A DNA stretch of 64,000 nt, taken from NCBI RefSeq assembly GCF_003285545.1, contig NZ_QLNV01000013.1, positions 36,003 through 100,002 of the forward strand. Direction: 5' to 3'. Shown piece by piece: positions 8,224 to 14,934 of this stretch. The notes under the pieces are model-generated. The model worked only from the letters and a program-made list of their open reading frames with translations. It had not been told where the DNA came from and ran no database searches. A program made the translations under genes and the position numbers. This DNA comes from Sinomicrobium soli. GTDB taxonomy: Bacteria; Bacteroidota; Bacteroidia; Flavobacteriales; Flavobacteriaceae. Position 1 is the stretch's first letter. Every line of letters begins with the position of its first letter.

Positions 8224-10980
8224 TCATTTATCATCCCGGACCAGGGCCACCAGTTTCACCTGGCCCAAAAGCCCGGAGGGCATGGGTTCCCAGCCGGTCG
8301 CATCAAACTTTTTGTAATTGCGGTCCACTATATTGGCATCGTAGAATATTTTCCATTCTTCACCCTTCAATTCCATATCCCGTATCCGGTTTGCCGAAAG
8401 GTTGGTCACCTCGATTTCCAGCTTGTTGTTCCTTTTGCGCAATTTCCCGGTTTCAAGCACATAGGGTACCGACCATGCGCTACCGAGATATTTTCCGTTG
8501 AGCCATACCTTCGCGCTTTCCCTTACATCTCCCAGCTGTAACTGCCAGTTCTCGGCCCTTCCAGTCGGGCGGTCGAACAGAACGGTATACCTGGCGGTAC
8601 CGGAAAATGCCTCGTAGTTTTCACCGTAATCCGTCCATGATCCCGTATTTTCCGCCTTTACCGGTTCGGGGAGAACCGGGCCTCCCCTCAGAAAAGATAT
8701 TTCCCACATCCCTTTTACAGCGAATGATGCATCTTTCTTATAATAGGTCCATTCCTCTCCTTCGGGTAAACGGGGCATCAGGTGTACCAGAAGGCTCTGC
8801 CCCGGTTCCAGCTGCACCCTGACCTTTACAAGATCTCCTTCCTGGAGTACCTTTACCCTACCCGAACCACCCGTAAGCGGGTCTGTCAGTTCTGCGCCTT
8901 TGGCACGGGTTCGCAAGGGAAGCCATTCGTCGATAGCTTTGTCCTGATGATTGACCAGGTAATAATAACTTTCATCCCCTTTGACCCTTTTCAGATATTT
9001 GATCCCGGAAGCAGCCAGAGGTTCTCCGGACACCCCTGACCTTTCAAGGGTTTCCAGAAGGTTTCCCCCTGTTATGGTTGTGATGCTGTGCTGTGCAAGA
9101 AGCTCCCCCATCTGCCTGTTTTGCTGTTTGTATCGGTGAAATCCCGGCACCGATCCGGGAAGCCCCGCAAAAATGACCTTTGCTCCCTTATCCTTGAGTT
9201 CCAATAGTTTTTTCAGCGTTTCCAGCGGCATTTTATCACTGTCCGGAACCACTATTGCCTTGTAGTTCCCTCCCGGAAGCTTTATACTTCCGTTCTCGTT
9301 CCCGGCCTGTAAAATATAACGGTCCGAAATAAAATCCACAGCATATCCGCCATCGAGCAACAGGTTGGCCATCTCGTAAAACGATGTTCCGTACAACCAC
9401 TCTTCAAGAGAATGGATCTTGAACTGGAAAAACCGTGTACCCCCGAGATTTTTACCCCATGTATCGTAAATAGGCCAGTACAGCAGTACATCGCGCCCGG
9501 GTTGCCCTGTCTGCAATACAGACTGCACCCTGTCGATATAAGAGAACAATCCCGGGGCATCTTCCCAGATCGTGTTGTTGGGATGAAAGTTGACAGAGGC
9601 ATAGAATTTCCATCCCGGCCACTGCGCCCGTTCCGGGGCATATGTGGTTCCGTGCAGGAAAGTGTGGTTTACGCCGGCCAGGAACAATTCTTCCACCTCG
9701 GGCTTACACTGGGAAAGTGCGGTCTTGAAATGTTCCCGCAACCACGTAAAGCTTTCAGAAGACACCAGGGGTTTACCCGCAATGTGAGCTGCAGAAGAGG
9801 CAAACTTCAGCATCATCCTGTCAGCGTCCCCTTCACGGATGTCCGAAGCTTCCCTCCGGAACCCCGGAATATCAAATGGCATGGAGCCAAAGGTCTCACA
9901 TTCCGGAATATCCGCAGCTGCATACAGGTCGATCAGGTTTCCCGGGGAACCGTGGGCCTGAAGCTTGCTTTTACTGCCTTTTTCATGAGACCAGGCAGTC
10001 CATTGCCGTACAAAATTTTCCAGCAGCATATCCGATATGGTTTCCCGGTAATCGCTCTTCACCCTGTTCCCCGCTTCCGAAGAAAGCGTATCCAGTAACA
10101 AAGGCAATACCCGCGCCAGGTCGTAGCCCCTTTTCTTCCTGAAATATTCAAAAAGGTCCGGGGTATAATCGGTACCGTATACTTCGTAGCTGTCATTAAA
10201 AAATGCCCTGAGCCTGCCGTGAAGTCCTTTCAAGGCTTTATCGTACGGATTTACGTAGTGTTTAAAAGCATTGCCGGAGTAATGATCCAGTGTAAACCCT
10301 TCTCCGCCCGGGGCCGCTCTTTTTACTTTCTGCCCGGTCTTGTCGCAGAATACGGCGTAGATCGTACAGGGCGATGTACCTGCCTGCCACTGTAACCTTC
10401 CGCCCTTTACATCAGCTGTTATATTTTCAAACTCTCCGTCGCCCCTAAAGGCAAAGACATATTGTAACACCGCATTTACAGACCCTGGCCCGTATTCCTT
10501 CTGCAGGTTGCGGTCCATACTTTCACCGGGACGAAGGTGATATTCACTGACCCCCAGCTTACCGGCTGCATATTCCGGTGAAACCTGGGGACCACCATAA
10601 GGCCAGCCTGTACCCAGAACCATATCAACGCCCATCCCCAGGCTATCGGCTACATCCAGGGTATGCTCAAGCATGGCGGTCCACCGGTCTGAAAGATGAG
10701 AAATAAAATGGCTTTCTTCCCCCTTTACCCCATAAATGGGAGTGATCTCCACCCCCCCGATACCCGCTTTTTTCAGGGCCGAAAGATTTGCAGTGATCCC
10801 TTCCCTGTCGACTGCATTTCCCATCCACCACCACCTCGTCCACGGCCTGGTCATTTCGGATGTTGCCTTATGCTCCCCGTCCTTCACGGGCGCCGACTGT
10901 GCATAACTCTCCCGGCAAACGGCCAGCAGGAACCAGATTAGAAACACTCTCCCCAGTAAAAATAAAATCTGCTTGCTCAT
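8224..10980 (-). CDS. GH106 alpha-L-rhamnosidase
   Basis: 918 residues from the ATG at 10980 (an upstream ATG at 10995 adds five residues and leaves a worse signal peptide). A hydrophobic export signal ends near QSAPV. The motif RPWTRWWWMGNAVD close to the N-terminus is diagnostic of GH106, followed by GIGGVEITPIYG and the family-typical SSESFTW and NHTFLHGTTYAPE segments. The C-terminus (NWQLQLGDVRESAKVWLNGK to LEIEVTNLSANRIRD) is a GH2-type sugar-binding beta-sandwich. GH106 enzymes remove alpha-L-rhamnose from rhamnogalacturonans and related glycans. It is the first gene of an operon with GH105 and the esterase. A putative regulatory element lies 217 nt upstream at 11197-11220. Confidence 0.9.
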   Translation of the reverse strand: MSKQILFLLGRVFLIWFLLAVCRESYAQSAPVKDGEHKATSEMTRPWTRWWWMGNAVDREGITANLSALKKAGIGGVEITPIYGVKGEESHFISHLSDRWTAMLEHTLDVADSLGMGVDMVLGTGWPYGGPQVSPEYAAGKLGVSEYHLRPGESMDRNLQKEYGPGSVNAVLQYVFAFRGDGEFENITADVKGGRLQWQAGTSPCTIYAVFCDKTGQKVKRAAPGGEGFTLDHYSGNAFKHYVNPYDKALKGLHGRLRAFFNDSYEVYGTDYTPDLFEYFRKKRGYDLARVLPLLLDTLSSEAGNRVKSDYRETISDMLLENFVRQWTAWSHEKGSKSKLQAHGSPGNLIDLYAAADIPECETFGSMPFDIPGFRREASDIREGDADRMMLKFASSAAHIAGKPLVSSESFTWLREHFKTALSQCKPEVEELFLAGVNHTFLHGTTYAPERAQWPGWKFYASVNFHPNNTIWEDAPGLFSYIDRVQSVLQTGQPGRDVLLYWPIYDTWGKNLGGTRFFQFKIHSLEEWLYGTSFYEMANLLLDGGYAVDFISDRYILQAGNENGSIKLPGGNYKAIVVPDSDKMPLETLKKLLELKDKGAKVIFAGLPGSVPGFHRYKQQNRQMGELLAQHSITTITGGNLLETLERSGVSGEPLAASGIKYLKRVKGDESYYYLVNHQDKAIDEWLPLRTRAKGAELTDPLTGGSGRVKVLQEGDLVKVRVQLEPGQSLLVHLMPRLPEGEEWTYYKKDASFAVKGMWEISFLRGGPVLPEPVKAENTGSWTDYGENYEAFSGTARYTVLFDRPTGRAENWQLQLGDVRESAKVWLNGKYLGSAWSVPYVLETGKLRKRNNKLEIEVTNLSANRIRDMELKGEEWKIFYDANIVDRNYKKFDATGWEPMPSGLLGQVKLVALVRDDK

Positions 10981-11277
10981 ATCTGTTCTACACAAATAAA
11001 TTCAAATTAAGAGATTAAAAAGTTATTTCTGTGTGGGGTTGCAAATTAGACAAACCTGCACCTGTAACGTGCAACCCGAAACCTGCCAACTTCGCGTTCC
11101 GTGGGTTATGGGTTTTTCATATACACCATACACTTCCGTGTTATCAGAACCAGGCATCTCTCTTCCGAAATAAAATTAGAACACGGGCCTGAAGTACGCA
11201 TCCTGCACTATCCTGTTTCCCCTCTTAAACCAGCCGGATAACACCTTGCGGATGTTCACGGATATGTTTTCGGGAAT
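10981..11277. other. Intergenic region upstream of the GH106 operon
   Basis: No credible coding frame. It contains the shared CAGGAT element (11197-11220). On the minus strand a TAATTTTA sequence at 11171-11178 is a near match to the flavobacterial -7 box and could be the operon promoter, implying a leader of about 190 nt. A TTTG-rich stretch nearer the ATG (about 10990-11010) is another weak candidate. Confidence 0.4.
11197..11220 (-). promoter_or_regulatory. Shared upstream element, copy 2 (CAGGAT direct repeat)
   Basis: The minus strand reads CAGGAT-AGTG-CAGGATGCG, matching the copy at 5973-5997. It lies 217-240 nt upstream of the GH106 start and about 60-80 nt upstream of a plus-strand -7 box at 11278, so it could serve either direction. 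Same inferred activator as copy 1. Confidence 0.5.
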
Positions 11278-11285
11278 TATATTTG
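11278..11285 (+). promoter_or_regulatory. -7 promoter box for a candidate small RNA
   Basis: TATATTTG is an exact match to the Bacteroidota -7 consensus TAnnTTTG. The matching -33 TTG is not well placed (nearest at 11246-11248), so the promoter call is tentative. No gene with a normal start lies downstream before the hairpin terminator at 11434. Confidence 0.4.
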
Positions 11286-11289
11286 TACG

Positions 11290-11464
11290 GTGGTTTTCAG
11301 GCAGGTAACAAGTTATTACACTTTAACGTTTTTAAGCCGCTTTTTATCGAAATAATTAGGTCTGTAAAAATATTGGCTATACTTTCGGATCACCATAGCA
11401 TAAGTAGGTTAAGTTCATGGTAAGATTTGGGGCAAAAAGGCGGAGTTCTACTCCGCCTTTTTTT
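11290..11464 (+). ncRNA. Candidate small RNA of about 170 nt
   Basis: A perfect -7 box (11278-11285) is followed 150 nt later by an intrinsic terminator with T7, and no plausible coding frame lies between. The interval can form local stems, for example GCTAT/ATAGC around 11375-11399 and a competing ACCAT/ATGGT pairing with 11415-11421, suggesting structured RNA. Length and position recall flavobacterial 6S-like RNAs, but I cannot match the sequence to any family. An alternative is that the hairpin only backs up termination of the minus-strand operon on its right. Confidence 0.35.
11434..11464 (+). terminator. Strong intrinsic terminator
   Basis: Seven-base-pair GC-rich stem GGCGGAG (11439-11445) / CTCCGCC (11451-11457), five-base loop, then seven T. 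Five A precede the stem, so it can also act on the minus strand, but the T run is longer on the plus strand. Confidence 0.75.
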
Positions 11465-11529
11465 ATGGATGAATACACCCCGAATACTGCTTCAAGGGCT
11501 TCTCCCGGTCCGGATGACACTCCGGAAAC

Positions 11530-11561
11530 AAAAAACCGCCCCGGATCATACTCCGGAACGG
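11530..11561 (-). terminator. Intrinsic terminator of the sulfide-detoxification operon
   Basis: On the minus strand CCGTTCCGG (11553-11561) pairs fully, including two G-U pairs, with CCGGGGCGG (11536-11544), followed by six T (11530-11535). It lies 41 nt after the stop of the CstB-like gene. Confidence 0.8.
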
Positions 11562-11601
11562 CTCTCCCCTGAAATCCGGGTTAGTGTAAAGTGTAAGTTT
11601 A

Positions 11602-13014
11602 TTAAAGCGAACAGGGTGTTCCGCCTTCTCCGGAGATTGCTATACCGGTTTCTTTAATGGCCCCGAATCCTCCGGAAACATCGGCAAAATTGTGTATTCC
11701 CCGGCTTTTTAATATCGACGCCGCGATCATGGAGCGATATCCTCCGGCACAATGCACATAAAAGACCTCCTTTTTCGGAAATTCATCGAGATGGTCATTT
11801 ATAAAATCAAGGGGGGTGAGATGTGCCCCGTGAATATGGCCGTTTTCGTATTCGCTTTCCTTGCGGACATCAAATACCGGGATCTCCCCGGCAGCAGCTC
11901 GTTTTTCGAGTTCTCCGGCGGGTATGGTATTTACGGTATCGTATTCCCTGCCTTCTGCCTTCCAGGCTTCGAAACTTCCTTCCAGGTATCCGAGGGTATG
12001 GTCGAACCCTACCCTGGAAAGCCTGGTCACCACCTCTTCTTCCCTGCCTTCGGGAGTGATCAGCAGGATCGGCTGCTTCGTATCCATGATAAGCGCTCCG
12101 GCCCATGGGGCAAAACTACCGTCTATACCGATAAATACGGACCTCGGGATATGTCCCTTTTCAAAATCGGACTGGTGGCGTACATCGAGCACCACGGCAC
12201 CGGTTTCATTGGCCATAGCCTCAAATGCTTCGGGGGCCAGGGGGCGGGCACCCCTGGCGAGCACCTCATCAATATCGGCATAGCCCTCCTTATTCATCCG
12301 TACATTATGCGGAAAATACTGAGGAGGAGGGAGAAGCCCGTCTGTGACCTCCGCTATAAACTCTTCCCGGGTCATGTCGCTGCGCAGGGCATAGTTTATT
12401 TTCTTCTGGTTACCGAGCGTATCCACGGTTTCCTTCATCATGTTCTTGCCACAGGCCGACCCCGCTCCATGTCCCGGGTATACGATGACCTCGTCCCGGA
12501 GCGGCATTATTTTGTTCCGGAGACTGTCATACAGCAACCCGGCCAGTTCCTCCCGGGTCATGTGAGCAGCTTTCTGCGCCAGGTCAGGACGCCCTACATC
12601 ACCGAGAAAAAGGGTGTCCCCGCTGAATATGGCGTGGTCTCTTCCTTTGGCATCGCGAAGCAGGTAGGTCGTGCTCTCCATGGTATGTCCGGGAGTATGC
12701 AGCGCGACGATGGTAATTTCTCCCAACCGGAATTCCTGTCCGTCCCCGGCTATGACCGCTTCAAAACCGGGACTGGCGGTAGGGCCGTAGATCACAGGCG
12801 CCCCGGTGGCCCTGGAAAGCGTCAGGTGCCCGCTCACAAAATCGGCGTGAAAATGAGTCTCGAAAATATATTTGATACGGGCTCCGTTCTTTTCCGCCTT
12901 TTCCATATAAGGTCTTACCTCCCGGAGGGGGTCTATAATGGCCACTTCGCCTTTGCTCTCTATATAATATGCCCCCTGAGCGAGGCATCCGGTATAAATC
13001 TGTTCTATTTTCAC
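11602..13014 (-). CDS. CstB-like persulfide dioxygenase-rhodanese fusion
   Basis: 470 residues in three parts. Residues 1-230 are a metallo-beta-lactamase-fold persulfide dioxygenase: THFHADF with His54, His56 and Asp58, LHTPGH with His110, and FSGDTLF with Asp133. The fourth metal-2 residue of ordinary family members is Phe59, which fits a mono-iron enzyme. Residues about 262-352 are a rhodanese fold with TPEGRE where the active loop should be, so no Cys and probably inactive. Residues about 365-460 are a rhodanese with catalytic Cys422 in HCAGGYRS. This order is that of CstB, which oxidises low-molecular-weight persulfides and releases thiosulfate in the cytoplasm. It follows the TauE/SafE gene by 37 nt and is closed by a terminator. 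Confidence 0.85.
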   Translation of the reverse strand: MKIEQIYTGCLAQGAYYIESKGEVAIIDPLREVRPYMEKAEKNGARIKYIFETHFHADFVSGHLTLSRATGAPVIYGPTASPGFEAVIAGDGQEFRLGEITIVALHTPGHTMESTTYLLRDAKGRDHAIFSGDTLFLGDVGRPDLAQKAAHMTREELAGLLYDSLRNKIMPLRDEVIVYPGHGAGSACGKNMMKETVDTLGNQKKINYALRSDMTREEFIAEVTDGLLPPPQYFPHNVRMNKEGYADIDEVLARGARPLAPEAFEAMANETGAVVLDVRHQSDFEKGHIPRSVFIGIDGSFAPWAGALIMDTKQPILLITPEGREEEVVTRLSRVGFDHTLGYLEGSFEAWKAEGREYDTVNTIPAGELEKRAAAGEIPVFDVRKESEYENGHIHGAHLTPLDFINDHLDEFPKKEVFYVHCAGGYRSMIAASILKSRGIHNFADVSGGFGAIKETGIAISGEGGTPCSL

Positions 13015-13051
13015 AGGTTCTTTTTTGTAATTAACTATTTCTCACGCACTC

Positions 13052-13852
13052 TTACAACCGGATGAATTCGGTAGTAAGGATATACAGGGCCATGACGAGT
13101 ACGAACCATCCGAACCCCTTCTTCAGTTTCTTCCCGTCTGCCTTGTCAGAAAGGTAGCCGCCGAGGAATATCCCCAGGACGGCAATACCGGTAAACAGCA
13201 ATAATAACGTCCAGTCGATCTCCATCACCCCCACATCGCCGGTAAAGCCTATCAGGGAGTTGATGGAAATGATAAGCAGGGAAGTGGCAACGGCCTTTTT
13301 CATGGGCAACCTGGCAAAAAGCACCAGGGCGGGAATAATGAGAAAACCGCCTCCGGCCCCTACAAATCCCGCAACGACCCCTACCAGTATCCCTTCCATA
13401 AAAAGGATGTGATAGTGATAGTCGGAAACATTGGTAATAATATTCTTCTTCTTATTGCGCAGCATACTTACCGAGGTGATCAGCATGATCACGGCAAAGA
13501 CCACCATAATGACATCGGCCTTGGTGACCACCGTATTTCCCAGGGACATCATAGTATCCGGAAGGGCCGGTACCACATAGCGCCGCATGAGGTAAACCAC
13601 CACAAAGGCAGGAAAGGCAAACACAAATGCCGTTTTTACTTCCACCAGTCTTTTCCGCATATTGATCAGGGCCCCGACCAGGGAGGAAGTACCGACCACA
13701 AAAAGGGAATAACCGGTAGCCGTAACGGGGTCGACCCCCATAAGGTAGACCAGCACCGGCACCGTAAGGATAGAACCTCCGCCACCTATGAGCCCGAGCA
13801 CCACGCCTATCGCAAAAGCCCCCAGATAACCCGATATGAGAAATACATCCAT
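13052..13852 (-). CDS. TauE/SafE-family sulfite/organosulfonate exporter
   Basis: 266 residues, almost entirely transmembrane helices. It has the duplicated TauE/SafE signature: GVVLGLIGGGGSILTVPVL near the N-terminus and GVVAGFVGAGGGFLIIPAL in the second half. Family members export sulfite, sulfonates or other sulfur anions across the inner membrane. Its partner is the CstB-like enzyme 37 nt downstream, whose chemistry yields sulfite and thiosulfate, so export of those products is the likely role. A -7 box and a Crp-type palindrome lie in the 94-nt gap upstream, so the pair probably has its own regulated promoter. Confidence 0.87.
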   Translation of the reverse strand: MDVFLISGYLGAFAIGVVLGLIGGGGSILTVPVLVYLMGVDPVTATGYSLFVVGTSSLVGALINMRKRLVEVKTAFVFAFPAFVVVYLMRRYVVPALPDTMMSLGNTVVTKADVIMVVFAVIMLITSVSMLRNKKKNIITNVSDYHYHILFMEGILVGVVAGFVGAGGGFLIIPALVLFARLPMKKAVATSLLIISINSLIGFTGDVGVMEIDWTLLLLFTGIAVLGIFLGGYLSDKADGKKLKKGFGWFVLVMALYILTTEFIRL

Positions 13853-13873
13853 AGTTTCTGCCTCGATTCACTG

Positions 13874-13881
13874 CAAAAGTA
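13874..13881 (-). promoter_or_regulatory. -7 promoter box of the TauE-CstB operon
   Basis: The minus strand reads TACTTTTG, an exact TAnnTTTG match, with a TTTG 16 nt further upstream as a possible -33 box. The implied start of transcription is near 13867, giving a leader of about 15 nt before the exporter ATG at 13852. Confidence 0.55.
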
Positions 13882-13902
13882 GCAGCTGCATCATTGGCAA
13901 AC

Positions 13903-13916
13903 GTAACAAAGGTTAC
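13903..13916. promoter_or_regulatory. Crp/Fnr-type operator palindrome
   Basis: GTAAC-AAAG-GTTAC is a perfect 5+5 inverted repeat with a 4-bp spacer, in the gap between the Crp/Fnr gene and the exporter. Its centre (13909.5) is about 42 bp upstream of the predicted start near 13867, the class-II activator position for Crp family proteins. A further TGTAACC half-site sits 12 bp upstream on the minus strand (about 13922-13928). Confidence 0.6.
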
Positions 13917-13946
13917 ATGACCGGTTACAGGCCAGGGATATTACAA

Positions 13947-14579
13947 CTACAGGTCTATCACTTTTACGCTATTGCGGAACAGCTGTATTTTCCCCTGGTT
14001 TTCCAGCTTTTTCAATAGCCGTGAGATCACTACTCTCGAAGTATTCAGATCCCGGGCTATCTCCTGGTGTGTGGTATGTATCACCTCGTCCCTGGCGATC
14101 ATGGCCTTGTCCCGAAGGTATTTGAGAAGCCGTTCGTCCATCTTGAGAAAGGCAATGCTGTCTATGGTTTCGAGCATTTCCATCAGCCGGTCGTGATAAC
14201 TCTGCAGTATAAACTGCCTCCAGGTCTTGTAGGTGGCCATCCAGACCTCCATTTTCTCCACCGGGATCATCACCAGGGTGGTATCGGTCTCGGCCACGGC
14301 ACGGATCTCGCTTTTTGCCGAGCCTACGCAGCACGACAGGGTCATGGTACAGGTATCGCCCTTTTCTATAAAATAAAGGACCAGCTCCCGGCCCTTGTCG
14401 TCCTCCCTCAGTATTTTTACCGCTCCGTTAAGAATGAGCGGCATCCCTCTTATAGGGTCTCCGATATCCATGAACTGAAATCCTTCCGGTACTTTCTTAA
14501 GGGACCCGATCCTGCTGATCTCCTCGAGAAGAGCCGGTTCGAAAAGATAGTCGTAGTTTTGCTTTAGCACTTCTAACAT
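13947..14579 (-). CDS. Crp/Fnr-family transcriptional regulator
   Basis: 210 residues: an N-terminal cyclic-nucleotide-binding-type beta-barrel (to about 120), a dimerisation helix, and a C-terminal winged helix (THQEIARDLNTSRVVISRLLKKLENQGKIQL). The barrel carries Cys77 and the vicinal pair Cys83-Cys84 in the segment TCTMTLSCCVGSAKSE, in place of the usual phosphate-binding cassette. Redox or persulfide sensing through these thiols is possible but is my inference. The gene is transcribed towards the TauE and CstB-like genes, and a Crp-type palindrome lies directly after it, so it is the obvious candidate regulator of that pair. Confidence 0.85.
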   Translation of the reverse strand: MLEVLKQNYDYLFEPALLEEISRIGSLKKVPEGFQFMDIGDPIRGMPLILNGAVKILREDDKGRELVLYFIEKGDTCTMTLSCCVGSAKSEIRAVAETDTTLVMIPVEKMEVWMATYKTWRQFILQSYHDRLMEMLETIDSIAFLKMDERLLKYLRDKAMIARDEVIHTTHQEIARDLNTSRVVISRLLKKLENQGKIQLFRNSVKVIDL

Positions 14580-14643
14580 ACCTCTAATATAATCAATAAT
14601 TACATTACGGGAAGCGGATTAAATACTGAACCCGTTCAAACTT

Positions 14644-14757
14644 TCATTTATCCCGGTAAGCAGGACTTCCTCTGTAGACCTTGTTGATTACTGACCGGTG
14701 AACATTCGGGGAGATATCTTCCGGTCCTTGTTGAAACTGTTTTGCTAAAAACTCCAT
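14644..14757 (-). CDS. Possible 37-residue small ORF behind a double palindrome
   Basis: ATG at 14757 opens a 37-codon frame (MEFLAKQFQQGPEDISPNVH at its start, stop at 14644). It starts 3 nt after two near-identical palindromes (14761-14778 and 14794-14811), the position expected of a regulated gene's start. I recognise no family. It may be a genuine small protein, a leader peptide, or what is left of a longer gene whose regulated promoter survives. Confidence is low because short frames are frequent by chance. Confidence 0.25.
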   Translation of the reverse strand: MEFLAKQFQQGPEDISPNVHRSVINKVYRGSPAYRDK

Positions 14758-14760
14758 AAT

Positions 14761-14811
14761 TGTTTATTCCGGCAAACAAAAACACATATTTTTTGTTTAT
14801 TCCAGTAAACA
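14761..14811. promoter_or_regulatory. Tandem palindromic operator pair
   Basis: TGTTTATTCCGGCAAACA (14761-14778) and TGTTTATTCCAGTAAACA (14794-14811) share 16 of 18 bases; the second extends to eight-base arms (TTTGTTTA/TAAACAAA). Their centres are 33 bp apart, about three helical turns, so two dimers would bind the same DNA face. This looks like a repressor operator pair (TetR-type spacing and length are plausible). It lies about 180 nt upstream of the Crp/Fnr gene and immediately upstream of a 37-codon frame. Confidence 0.55.
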
Positions 14812-14934
14812 AAATTGATTTTTCACAATACCCTCCTTATCACTGCCGCGACAAAGACCATCGAGAATACCGGGGCAAACCCGAGGTATGAAACGGAAAC
14901 CTGCCTGCTGATCCCGGTTATCGGGTAAAACATC

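Larger units (their letters stand above)
14580..14934. other. Intergenic region between Crp/Fnr and acyl-CoA dehydrogenase genes
   Basis: Besides the double palindrome and the 37-codon frame, the 14822-14934 stretch shows no coding frame, hairpin or repeat that I can support. Confidence 0.4.

Noticed and set aside
11318..11336. Further LacI-type site around TTTAACGTTTTTAA
   Set aside because: It lacks the AAAACGTTTT core and the GCT/AGC ends of the operator set; match is probably by chance.
11427..11657. 76-codon plus-strand frame between the two terminators
   Set aside because: It reads through the T7 terminator hairpin and the minus-strand terminator and into the CstB-like gene; no start signal or family.
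11602..13014. Metallo-beta-lactamase as an antibiotic-resistance enzyme or glyoxalase II
   Set aside because: The rhodanese fusion, reduced metal site and TauE/SafE neighbour point to persulfide oxidation.
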